Origin: DASVLX01 sp036384655
GTDB taxonomy: Bacteria > Actinomycetota > Actinomycetes > Mycobacteriales > Pseudonocardiaceae
Direction of reading: 5' to 3'
NCBI GenBank assembly: GCA_036384655.1
Contig: DASVLX010000001.1
Span: 1 to 11,327 of the forward strand
DNA length: 11,327 bases
A program made the position numbers and the translations under genes. Numbering within the stretch: the first letter of the stretch is position 1; each line of letters begins with the position of its first letter. Shown in pieces: positions 1-6,977 of the stretch. Under the pieces are notes generated by a model that saw only the letters and a list, made by a program, of their open reading frames with translations, searched no databases and had not been told where the DNA came from.

Positions 1-1022
1 TGATCCTGAATCTGCCGATCTGGCCGGACGGTCTCAAACCTGACGATCGTCCCCAGTGGGCAGCGGATGGGCCCCAGACTGCGGTCTGGAGCGACAGAGT
101 CGCTCCGACGGGCCTACTGAACCTGTTGACTTGGCAGTCCCGGCGGATCCGGCTGTTCCCATGTGTCGACGGCGACGAAGTGGTGGTGCCGCGGGTAATC
201 ATCGCCGCAGGTGACCGAATGCCGCAGACCCCACATGACATCGAGCCGCACACGGCATGGCACATGTCGACCGACGGCAAGAAAACCGTCGCGGCCGGGT
301 GGCGACCCCGGACACACCGGCCTGGTCGGGCAGGCTGGCGTGGTCTCGACTCGTTGTTGGCATTGGAACGCCAAGACGGCACCCGGTTCGAAACAAGCCG
401 GCTGCTCGACCAGCTCAGCAGAATGGTGGTCAAGAAGTGCCCCCCGTTCGAGTACCCGCTACGGGTGGAGCAGGTTGGTGTCACATACGGCACTCAGAAC
501 GCCGTCGTAGAGCAGGTAATCAGCGACTCGATCCCGATGCCGGTGGCCGCGCTACGCACCCACGATCAGTGCTGGGACGCGGTGGCGGGCGTGTATGAGC
601 AGGCCGAGAAGTTGGCACAGGCTGCCAACCGACTGTCGGACGACGTTCGGCGAGCCTGCGGTGGTGACCCGGTGCCCTGGGACAAGGGTCAGCGGCTGGG
701 CGAGTTGGTCCTGCATGCATTGGACCCGCTTGTGCGGCGCTTCCTCCGCGGGGCTTGTCACACAATGGATCTGGACACGCTCGACAAAGCCCAACGCGCC
801 TGGGAGATGCTGGCGCATGACGTAGTTCTCGACACGATCAAGCCGATGCTGGCAGCGACACCCGCGTCGGCGATCGTCGGCCGCACCGACGAAGCTACTG
901 GTCGCGTGCATCGACTGTCCACAGCGGAAAACGGATTCCGCGACAAGATCAGGAAGATCTTGAATCTCGACATTGTCGATCAAGCTGATCAGACGGTGGA
1001 TGATGGAGAGGAGAGTCAGTGA
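1..1022 (+). CDS. casA: Cas8e/CasA (Cse1), large subunit of type I-E Cascade, 5'-truncated by window edge
   Basis: The reading frame is open from base 3 through the TGA at 1020-1022, so 339 residues of the C-terminal part are visible. Family members are usually about 500-560 residues, so roughly the first third lies before the window. The visible part contains the TGLLNLLTWQSRRIRL segment typical of actinobacterial Cse1, followed by a helical C-terminal region that should correspond to the four-helix bundle of the family. In Cascade, Cas8e recognises the PAM on invading DNA, helps open the duplex and recruits Cas3. It is the first visible gene of the cas operon and overlaps casB by 4 bp (GTGA, 1019-1022), consistent with translational coupling. 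No internal stop or frameshift is seen. The assignment rests on this motif and on gene order before casB; the real start cannot be given. Confidence 0.93.
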   Translation, partial: ILNLPIWPDGLKPDDRPQWAADGPQTAVWSDRVAPTGLLNLLTWQSRRIRLFPCVDGDEVVVPRVIIAAGDRMPQTPHDIEPHTAWHMSTDGKKTVAAGWRPRTHRPGRAGWRGLDSLLALERQDGTRFETSRLLDQLSRMVVKKCPPFEYPLRVEQVGVTYGTQNAVVEQVISDSIPMPVAALRTHDQCWDAVAGVYEQAEKLAQAANRLSDDVRRACGGDPVPWDKGQRLGELVLHALDPLVRRFLRGACHTMDLDTLDKAQRAWEMLAHDVVLDTIKPMLAATPASAIVGRTDEATGRVHRLSTAENGFRDKIRKILNLDIVDQADQTVDDGEESQ

Positions 1023-1630
1023 CCGACAAGAAAGAGCCCCAGTGGTACTGGGAGCGGTATGTCGCCAAGGACGGCACGTGGCGGAAAGGCAAGCCGACCT
1101 ACGGTGCTGCGCCACCTGGGGAGGACCTGGCGGCCCTACGCACGGGGTTGGGTCGAGACATCGCAGACGCGCACGCAATGTGGCCGTTCTATCAGACGGT
1201 GACACTCCATGACAAGATCACTGATCAGCTGTCCGCAGAGCACCACACGCTGGCTCTGTATGGATTGCATCAACAGTCGCAGCACGAAAAACCGATGCAC
1301 GACCCGCGCCTGCGGTCGACCGGCACAGCCCTGCGTGTACTCCGAGACAGCTCGAAGACGAGCGCCGAGGCCGTCGACCGCCGGTTCGCCGTCCTCGTCT
1401 CCTCGACCTCAGTGAATGCTCTGGTCATACATCTGCGGGGACTGATCACTCAGCTTCGGTCCATCGACCAGCCCCTCAACTACACCCAGCTTCTCCGGGA
1501 CATCTACCACTGGTACAAGCCCACCTGGCGGCAGCAAGTACGACGCAACTGGGGATCGACCTACTTCCGCTGGTCGGCACCCCGCGTGGACGAGGACAAC
1601 GAGACCGCCTCAACCCCCGCCACCAACTGA
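1019..1630 (+). CDS. casB: CasB (Cse2), small subunit of type I-E Cascade
   Basis: This encodes 203 residues from a GTG start at 1019, placed by a strong Shine-Dalgarno GGAGAGGAG (1005-1013) five bases upstream and by the GTGA overlap with casA. The protein is all-helical in character. It carries family-typical segments: LAALRTGLGR (about residues 38-47), a short EKPMHD stretch near the middle, a DRRFAVL segment, a HLRGLITQLR helix, and a C-terminal VRRNWGSTYF. Cse2 sits as a dimer in the belly of Cascade, where it stabilises the crRNA and the displaced DNA strand. The C-terminal 15 or so residues are polar and probably disordered. Length is at the upper end for the family, as is common in actinobacteria. 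A 35-bp gap separates it from cas7e. Confidence 0.94.
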   Translation: MTDKKEPQWYWERYVAKDGTWRKGKPTYGAAPPGEDLAALRTGLGRDIADAHAMWPFYQTVTLHDKITDQLSAEHHTLALYGLHQQSQHEKPMHDPRLRSTGTALRVLRDSSKTSAEAVDRRFAVLVSSTSVNALVIHLRGLITQLRSIDQPLNYTQLLRDIYHWYKPTWRQQVRRNWGSTYFRWSAPRVDEDNETASTPATN

Positions 1631-1665
1631 TCACCATCCACATCCGATTCGTCAAGGAAGCTCCT

Positions 1666-2823
1666 GTGAAAGCACACGCATATCTCGACGTGCATATTCT
1701 GCACACCGTGCCACCAGCCAACCTGAACCGCGATGATCAAGGCAACCCGAAGGAGGCAGTCTTCGGTGGCGCACGCCGCGCGCGAGTGTCATCTCAGGCG
1801 TGGAAACGCGCGACCCGCCAAGCCTTTGAGGACACAATTCCCGACGACCGTGCGTTCCGGTCGAAGCACATGGTGGGAAAGCTGGCGGACCGCATTACCG
1901 ACCGCACTGGACTGGACACAGACGAGGCCACTCGACTGGCGACCGCACTACGCAACGCCTTGGGTATCAAAGCCGGCAAGAAATCAGCTGACACTCCCTA
2001 CTTGGTGTTTTTCGGCCTGCGACAGCTCGATGCCCTCGCCGCTCTCATCGCGGAGGACGCCACGGCCCTGGTCGGCCTCGACGACAGCAAGCTCAAAGAG
2101 GCTCTGGAGGACCTACCGATCAGTGACCAGTTGCGCACCGGACACCCTCTCGAGGTGGCGTTGTTCGGTCGGATGGTCGCAGACCTGCCATCCCTCAATG
2201 TCGACGCCGCGACCCAGGTTGCGCACGCGCTGTCCACGCACGCGGTCGAGTTGGAATTCGACTACTACACCGCCGTCGATGACGACGACAGGGACAACCC
2301 TGAGCAGCAGGGCGCTGCGATGATCGGCACCATAGGTTTCAACGCGGCCACCTTCTATCGCTATGCCACCATCGGCCTGCACCAGCTCCGAGAAAACCTC
2401 GGCGGTGATGACACCGCGACAGCCGACGGTGTGCGGCTGTTCGTCGACGCTTTCGCCCGCAGCATCCCGTCTGGGCACCAGAACACGTTTGCGCATCGCA
2501 CTCTGCCCAGCCTCGTCGTGCTCGCGCTACGCGAGGACCAGCCCATCAACCTCGTCTCGGCTTTCGAGAAGCCCATCGACTCGAAGGAGGGCATCGTCCA
2601 AGACTCCATCGTCGCCCTGGCTAAGGAGTTCCGTCACGTCAGCGAGCAATGGGATTGCACGGCCTCTGCAGTTGCCAGCACATACGTGCTTCTTGACGAC
2701 GACCGTCAGCACGACCAAGCAACCGTGACTGCCGCCTTCGGGCCGTCCCACCCCTTCCCCGACATCCTGACCCAAGCACAGCTGCACGTGGTCGCATGGC
2801 TGAAGGACCACCCCGCCCGATGA
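1666..2823 (+). CDS. casC: Cas7e (CasC/Cse4), crRNA backbone subunit of type I-E Cascade
   Basis: This encodes 385 residues from GTG at 1666, with AAGGAAG (1654-1660) as ribosome binding site five bases upstream. The N-terminus is diagnostic of the Cas7/Cse4/CasC family: a ferredoxin-like first strand (DVHILHTVPPANLNRDD), then GNPKEAVFGG and ARRARVSSQAWKRATR. Further along, VELEFDYYTAVDD and the GTIGFNAATFYRYATIGL segment are typical of the RRM core, and GHQNTFAHRTLPSLV lies in the C-terminal half. Six copies of Cas7e polymerise along the crRNA spacer in Cascade and kink it every sixth base. It is slightly longer than the E. coli protein (363 residues). It overlaps cas5e by 4 bp (ATGA, 2820-2823). 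No key part looks missing. Confidence 0.95.
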   Translation: MKAHAYLDVHILHTVPPANLNRDDQGNPKEAVFGGARRARVSSQAWKRATRQAFEDTIPDDRAFRSKHMVGKLADRITDRTGLDTDEATRLATALRNALGIKAGKKSADTPYLVFFGLRQLDALAALIAEDATALVGLDDSKLKEALEDLPISDQLRTGHPLEVALFGRMVADLPSLNVDAATQVAHALSTHAVELEFDYYTAVDDDDRDNPEQQGAAMIGTIGFNAATFYRYATIGLHQLRENLGGDDTATADGVRLFVDAFARSIPSGHQNTFAHRTLPSLVVLALREDQPINLVSAFEKPIDSKEGIVQDSIVALAKEFRHVSEQWDCTASAVASTYVLLDDDRQHDQATVTAAFGPSHPFPDILTQAQLHVVAWLKDHPAR

Positions 2824-3650
2824 CCACCCACAGCTCCGACCAACATGGCGGCAACCGGGCCGTACTGCTGCTGCGGCTGGCGGGTCCGTTGCAGTCCTGG
2901 GGCCAGCACAGCAACTTCAATCGATACGACACCAGCAGCGAGCCCACCAAGTCCGGTGTCATCGGTCTGCTCGCGGGGGCGGAGGGCCGCACCCGGGAAA
3001 AAGACATCACCGACCTGTGCCGACTGGAACTGGGTATCCGCGTCGATCAGCCGGGGAGCCTGGCCCGTGACTACCACACGATCAGCGATTATGCCGGCCG
3101 GCCGCTGCCCACTGCGGCCCGAACGGCGAAGCGCATCCAGAAGCCGACCTCACCCGCCAAGTACACGCAGGTGACTCAGCGCTACTACCTGGAAGACGCC
3201 GTGTTCGTAGCCGCTGTGTACGGAGAACGATCCCTGATCAGCTCGCTCGCCGACGCCGTCCGAAGCCCCGGATTCCCTCTTGCATTGGGCCGACGAGCCT
3301 GCATCCCTACCCAACCCATTGTCCTCGGCATCGACGAAGGGCCGTTCGAACCCACTGACGGCGGGCCGTTGAAGCAGGCTCTGACTCGTGTGCCGTGGCA
3401 GGCCTCCCAGCACATCAGAAAACGCGCCCATGCCGTCAAGATTGATCTCGCAGCCACCATCGAAAACCGGGACGGCGACGATATCCTCCATGACGTGCCG
3501 GTGGGAACATTCGATCCCGCCAACCGATGCTTCACCACCCGCCGCGTCCAACACACCTGGATCAACGCGGACACCCGCATCCCGGAATCGCAGATCACGA
3601 AACGTGACGATGCGAATCTCCACGATCCTTTCGCGCTCCTGGGATGGTGA
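2820..3650 (+). CDS. casD: Cas5e (CasD), crRNA 5'-handle-binding subunit of type I-E Cascade
   Basis: I chose the ATG at 2820, which overlaps the casC stop as ATGA and has GAAGGA at 2802-2807; this gives 276 residues. An in-frame ATG at 2796 would add eight residues but lies inside casC and looks less likely. The N-terminus has the Cas5 signature LLLRLAGPLQSWGQ, then SEPTKSGVIGLLAGAEGR, which is the conserved helix/loop that follows it in Cas5e. RYYLEDAVFVAAVYG and a glycine-rich FPLALGRRACIPTQP match the later strands of the RAMP fold. Cas5e caps the crRNA 5' handle in Cascade. Type I-E Cas5 normally lacks nuclease activity because Cas6e does the processing. Overlap with casE is 4-7 bp depending on the casE start. 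Confidence 0.95.
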   Translation: MTTHSSDQHGGNRAVLLLRLAGPLQSWGQHSNFNRYDTSSEPTKSGVIGLLAGAEGRTREKDITDLCRLELGIRVDQPGSLARDYHTISDYAGRPLPTAARTAKRIQKPTSPAKYTQVTQRYYLEDAVFVAAVYGERSLISSLADAVRSPGFPLALGRRACIPTQPIVLGIDEGPFEPTDGGPLKQALTRVPWQASQHIRKRAHAVKIDLAATIENRDGDDILHDVPVGTFDPANRCFTTRRVQHTWINADTRIPESQITKRDDANLHDPFALLGW

Positions 3651-4429
3651 CCGTGCCCTACCTATCCCGCATCCGGATCAACCCACTCCGGAAGCACTCC
3701 CGAGAGCTCCTCGCCAACCCGCAAAAACTCCACGCCACTGTGCTCGGCGGCATCGCGCACCAACCGGTCACCGAACGGGTGCTGTGGCGCATCGACAGCG
3801 ACAACCCGCGCCAACCCCTGCTCTACGTGCTCACCAACAGCCGACCCGACTGGCATCACCTCATCGAACAAGCCGGCTGGTCGGACGCCGACTGGGACCA
3901 CGACGCCGAACCCCGCGACTACAGCCCCCTACTCGCCCAGATCGCTATCGGCCGCCAGTTCGCCTTTCGGCTCACCGCCAACCCTGTACAGAGCACCCGC
4001 GCACCCGTCAAACTCACTCCGCCCCAAGAGGAGGCCCGCGTCAAGAAGGGTGAGCCCGCCCGCGGCTACCGGCTCGGTCACCGCACGGTCAGCGAGCAGC
4101 TGAACTGGCTCCTGGACCGCACAGCCAGCTGGGGCTTCACCATCCCCGACGCCCCCGGCGGTCAGCCAGCGCCCGGCATCACCAGCAACGACACGACCAC
4201 GGCGCCCCCGGCAAAGGAGGTGCGGATCACCGCTCGCACCCGGCGCTCCTTCACCCGAAAAAAGTCCCCACAACCGGTAGTGCTCAACACTGTCACCTAC
4301 GAAGGCCAATTGATCGTCACCGACGCCGATCTGCTGCGGGACAAGCTGCTCGCCGGCATCGGCCCCGGCAAGGCCTACGGCTGCGGCCTGCTCACCCTCG
4401 CCCCCGCCAGACACCGCGCGGACGCCTGA
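3644..4429 (+). CDS. casE: Cas6e (CasE/Cse3), pre-crRNA processing endoribonuclease
   Basis: This encodes 261 residues from ATG 3644; the next codon, GTG 3647, overlaps the casD stop as GTGA and is an equally plausible start. No clear ribosome binding site is visible, so translation is probably coupled. The N-terminus (YLSRIRINPLRK ... NPQKLHATVLGGI) is typical of Cas6e. His30, in LHATV, aligns with the position of the catalytic histidine of the family. Near the C-terminus is the glycine-rich RNA-binding loop GIGPGKAYGCG (residues 238-248). Cas6e cuts each repeat at the 3' base of its hairpin and stays bound to it as a Cascade subunit. At 261 residues it is longer than the E. coli (199) or Thermus (211) proteins. 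The extra length seems to lie in a polar, Pro/Thr-rich insertion around residues 165-190. Confidence 0.95.
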   Translation: MVTVPYLSRIRINPLRKHSRELLANPQKLHATVLGGIAHQPVTERVLWRIDSDNPRQPLLYVLTNSRPDWHHLIEQAGWSDADWDHDAEPRDYSPLLAQIAIGRQFAFRLTANPVQSTRAPVKLTPPQEEARVKKGEPARGYRLGHRTVSEQLNWLLDRTASWGFTIPDAPGGQPAPGITSNDTTTAPPAKEVRITARTRRSFTRKKSPQPVVLNTVTYEGQLIVTDADLLRDKLLAGIGPGKAYGCGLLTLAPARHRADA

Positions 4430-4430
4430 C

Positions 4431-5414
4431 ATGTGGTGGCAGGCCGATGCGCAGGATCTGCACCAGGTATCCGACCGCATCTCCAGCGTCTACGTCGAGC
4501 GATGCCACATCGACCGCGACGAGAACGCGGTCGTGCTGGTCAACAAGAAGCAAACGGTCCGAGTGCCCGCCGCCATGGTGGCGGTGGTCCTGATCGGTCC
4601 GGGCACGCGAGTCACCAGTGGCGCTATCCGTCTGCTCGCCGACTCCGGCACGGCCATCTGCTGGGTCGGCGAGCGCGGCGTGCGCATGTACGCAGCGGGG
4701 CTGGGGCCAAGCCGCGGAAGCGCCCTGCTCCTGCGTCAAGCCTGGCTCGTCACTCGGCCGCCACAGCGGTTGGCCGTCGCACGCGCCATGTATGGCATGC
4801 GCTTTCCCGACGATGACGTCTCGGCACTCACCATGCAGCAGCTTCGCGGTAAAGAAGGCTCGCGCGTCAAACAGATCTACCGCGAACAATCTGACCGCAC
4901 CGGGGTCCCCTGGGCTAAACGCGAGTACAAACCAGGCGATGCGTTCGCCGCTGGCGACGACGTGAACCGTCTGCTGTCCGCCGCGCACACGGCGCTGTAC
5001 GGCATCTGCCACGCCGTTATCGTGGGGCTCGGCGCCAGTCCAGGTCTCGGCTTCGTCCATACGGGATCGGCGACATCCTTCGTCATGGACATCGCCGACC
5101 TCTACAAGGCCGAATACACCATTCCACTCGCGTTCGACCTCGCCGCCCAAGGACTCACCGACGAACGCGATGCCCGAGCAGCCCTGCGCGACCGCATCGC
5201 AGACGGTCAACTTCTGCCCCGGATCGTCAAAGACATCAAGAACCTCCTGCTGCCAGAAGGTGTCGACATCGACGAGAACGACATCAACACACTCTGGGAC
5301 GAAGAACTCGGTGCCGTCCGAGGCGGCGTCAACTGGTCGGGCACCGACGACACCCACCTCGTCGTCATAGGTCCCGAGTTTGAGGACGAGCCCACAGAAT
5401 CGGAGGAGTGGTGA
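4431..5414 (+). CDS. cas1: Cas1e, type I-E CRISPR integrase
   Basis: This encodes 327 residues from ATG 4431, one base after the casE stop. No good ribosome binding site is visible, so it probably depends on coupling to casE. Cas1, with Cas2, captures and inserts new spacers next to the leader-end repeat. The N-terminal beta domain carries RISSVYVERCHIDRD ... RVPAAMVAVVLIGPGT. The metal-binding residues of the helical domain are all present: Glu142 in LRGKEGSRVKQ, His210 in GFVHTG, and Asp223 (with Asp220) in FVMDIADLYK. These correspond to E. coli Glu141, His208 and Asp221, so the integrase should be active. The C-terminal tail after about residue 300 is acidic and specific to this lineage. 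It overlaps cas2 by 4 bp if cas2 starts at 5411. Confidence 0.96.
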   Translation: MWWQADAQDLHQVSDRISSVYVERCHIDRDENAVVLVNKKQTVRVPAAMVAVVLIGPGTRVTSGAIRLLADSGTAICWVGERGVRMYAAGLGPSRGSALLLRQAWLVTRPPQRLAVARAMYGMRFPDDDVSALTMQQLRGKEGSRVKQIYREQSDRTGVPWAKREYKPGDAFAAGDDVNRLLSAAHTALYGICHAVIVGLGASPGLGFVHTGSATSFVMDIADLYKAEYTIPLAFDLAAQGLTDERDARAALRDRIADGQLLPRIVKDIKNLLLPEGVDIDENDINTLWDEELGAVRGGVNWSGTDDTHLVVIGPEFEDEPTESEEW

Positions 5415-5689
5415 CCGTCATCATCCTCGTCGCCGCAGCCCCGGGGCTGCGCGGCCACCTCACCCGATGGATGATCGAACCCCGTGCAGGCGTCTTCGTC
5501 GGCAACCCGACCCGACGCATCCGCGACCGGCTCTGGACGCTCCTGTCAGACCGCATCGGCGACGGACAAGCCGTCATGATCGAACCAGCCAAGAACGAGC
5601 AAGGCTGGGCTGTCAGGACCGCAGGACGGGATCGCTGGTACCCCGTCGACTACGATGGACTGATCCTGGCGGCCCGACCTCGCCAGTAA
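5411..5689 (+). CDS. cas2: Cas2e, type I-E CRISPR adaptation protein
   Basis: This encodes 92 residues from GTG 5411. I prefer this start over the adjoining GTG 5408 because it overlaps the cas1 stop as GTGA, leaves a little more space after GGAGGAG (5402-5408), and gives the usual Cas2e start MTVIILVAAAPGLRG. The protein then shows LTRWMIEPRAGVFVGNPTRRIRDRLW, characteristic of the Cas2e (CasB-type) subfamily, and ends with VDYDGLILAAR. Cas2e forms the central dimer of the Cas1-Cas2 integrase and measures spacer length; catalytic activity is not needed for integration. Length is normal (E. coli, 94 residues). The first CRISPR repeat begins only 18 bp after its stop codon, so any leader longer than that must overlap the 3' end of this gene. 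Confidence 0.95.
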   Translation: MTVIILVAAAPGLRGHLTRWMIEPRAGVFVGNPTRRIRDRLWTLLSDRIGDGQAVMIEPAKNEQGWAVRTAGRDRWYPVDYDGLILAARPRQ

Positions 5690-5707
5690 AACCGCAGGTC
5701 AGCAAGT
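5690..5707 (+). promoter_or_regulatory. Cas2-array gap occupying the leader position, only 18 bp
   Basis: These 18 bases lie between the cas2 stop and the first repeat, where the CRISPR leader should be. They contain no recognisable promoter, and they are too short for a usual type I-E leader. A loose -10-like TACGAT lies upstream inside cas2 (5651-5656), without a convincing -35. Either the array is transcribed by read-through from the cas operon or the leader is embedded in the end of cas2. Orientation follows from repeat polarity and from the decayed repeat at the far end. Confidence 0.5.
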
Positions 5708-6195
5708 GTCGTCCCCGCGCACGCGGGGGTATTTCGCGTCCGGCCGGTGCCGGACGGCCGCGATGGTCGTCGTCCCCGCGCACGCGGGGGTATTTCCCAA
5801 CGGCATCGAGGACCTGGAGGACGAGCCGGGTCGTCCCCGCGCACGCGGGGGTATTTCCTGATCGTTCCCGTCGCCGTGGGTGTCGGGTTCGTCGTCCCCG
5901 CGCACGCGGGGGTATTTCTGTGGATTTCTGGGCTGCTGTCGTTGTCGATCAGTCGTCCCCGCGCACGCGGGGGTATTTCCCAGCGGAGATCCCTGGAATG
6001 GCCCCTGAGATGGTCGTCCCCGCGCACGCGGGGGTATTTCGGTCCCGGACTACCTGATCCACGCGGCTACACAGTCGTCCCCGCGCACGCGGGGGTATTT
6101 CGCCTGAAGGACGCGGCAAAGTCCATTTCGGGAGGTCGTCCCCGCGCACGCGGGGGTATTTCTCGCGGGCGGAAAAGTCGACGTGTTGCAGGTCG

Positions 6196-6223
6196 GTCGT
6201 CCCCGCGCACGCGAGGGTATTTC
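6196..6223 (+). repeat. Variant internal CRISPR repeat (repeat 9)
   Basis: This repeat matches the consensus except for G to A at base 6214 (repeat position 19). In the hairpin this base should pair with C at repeat position 8, so the change puts a C-A mismatch in the middle of the 7-bp stem that Cas6e recognises. Its neighbours on both sides are perfect, so the change arose after insertion. Confidence 0.95.
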
Positions 6224-6927
6224 GAAAGCGGAGACGTCGTGTCGTGGTCCCGGAGAGTCGTCCCCGCGCACGCGGGGGTATTTCGTCATGAACGCCGACC
6301 CGAACCGAGGCAGAAAAGTCGTCCCCGCGCACGCGGGGGTATTTCCGAGGACGACGCGATGGTCGGGGATCTGACGTGGTCGTCCCCGCGCACGCGGGGG
6401 TATTTCGCCGTTGAGGCCGGCGACGCTGCGGCGCATCGAGTCGTCCCCGCGCACGCGGGGGTATTTCCGCGAGGCGCCACAGTAACGGGCGCGCCCGGGA
6501 GTCGTCCCCGCGCACGCGGGGGTATTTCGCCGGAGACCCTGGACCGCTACCGATACCGCGCGTCGTCCCCGCGCACGCGGGGGTATTTCCGCGATGCAGA
6601 CCGATCCCGGCTGGTTCAGCCCGTCGTCCCCGCGCACGCGGGGGTATTTCTCATTGCGAGGCCAAATCTTGCCCTCCGGGTCGGTCGTCCCCGCGCACGC
6701 GGGGGTATTTCGACGTGCGCGGTCTTGAGGTGGAGCGTGCCGGCGTCGTCCCCGCGCACGCGGGGGTATTTCTGGACGCTCGGCACCTGGATCACCTCGA
6801 TCCTGGTCGTCCCCGCGCACGCGGGGGTATTTCTGGGACGAGGCCGAGGCGGACGCCGCCCTCGCGGTCGTCCCCGCGCACGCGGGGGTATTTCCTGGCT
6901 GGGGGAGTGCCGATCACCGCGCTGGCC

Positions 6928-6955
6928 GTCGTCCCCGCGCACACGGGGGTAGTCC
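6928..6955 (+). repeat. Degenerate terminal CRISPR repeat (trailer end)
   Basis: The last repeat differs from the consensus at three positions: G to A at repeat position 16 (in the stem) and T to G at 25 and T to C at 27 (in the 5'-handle part). Decay at the leader-distal end is the usual pattern and fixes the array orientation. It is followed by non-repetitive DNA and, 22 bp on, by the stop codon of the convergent immunity gene. Confidence 0.95.
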
Positions 6956-6977
6956 TCGGCCGAGCCACCGACATCCT

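Larger units (their letters stand above)
5708..6955 (+). CRISPR. Type I-E CRISPR array: 21 repeats, 20 spacers
   Basis: A 28-bp repeat recurs every 61 bp without exception, with starts at 5708, 5769, 5830 and so on to 6928, leaving twenty 33-bp spacers. The repeat is GTCGT, then the perfect hairpin arms CCCCGCG and CGCGGGG around CA, then GTATTTC. This is the standard type I-E layout, in which Cas6e cuts after the hairpin to leave a short 5' handle ending in GTATTTC on each crRNA. Nineteen repeats are identical; repeat 9 has one substitution and the last repeat has three. The polarity (handle on the 3' side) and the decayed last repeat show rightward transcription, with the newest spacers beside cas2. 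I saw no duplicated spacers. The spacers look like GC-rich coding DNA; their targets cannot be identified here. Confidence 0.99.

Noticed and set aside
552..1205. 217-codon minus-strand frame across the casA/casB junction
   Set aside because: It lies antisense to two clearly conserved cas genes, has no family resemblance, and is the usual by-product of GC-rich DNA.
3388..4053. 221-codon + frame bridging casD and casE
   Set aside because: The translation is low-complexity Arg/Pro/Thr-rich, typical of an off-frame reading of GC-rich genes; casD and casE occupy the region.
4392..5357. 321-codon minus-strand frame opposite cas1
   Set aside because: It is a shadow of cas1, which has all catalytic residues intact on the + strand; the translation shows no recognisable domain.
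5651..5663. TACGAT inside cas2 as a -10 box for the CRISPR array
   Set aside because: There is no convincing -35 hexamer at proper spacing, and such matches are common by chance; noted only as a possibility under the leader finding.
6956..6977. Possible tracrRNA, anti-repeat or terminator between the array and the immunity gene
   Set aside because: The 22 bases show no complementarity to the repeat and no hairpin; type I-E needs no tracrRNA.
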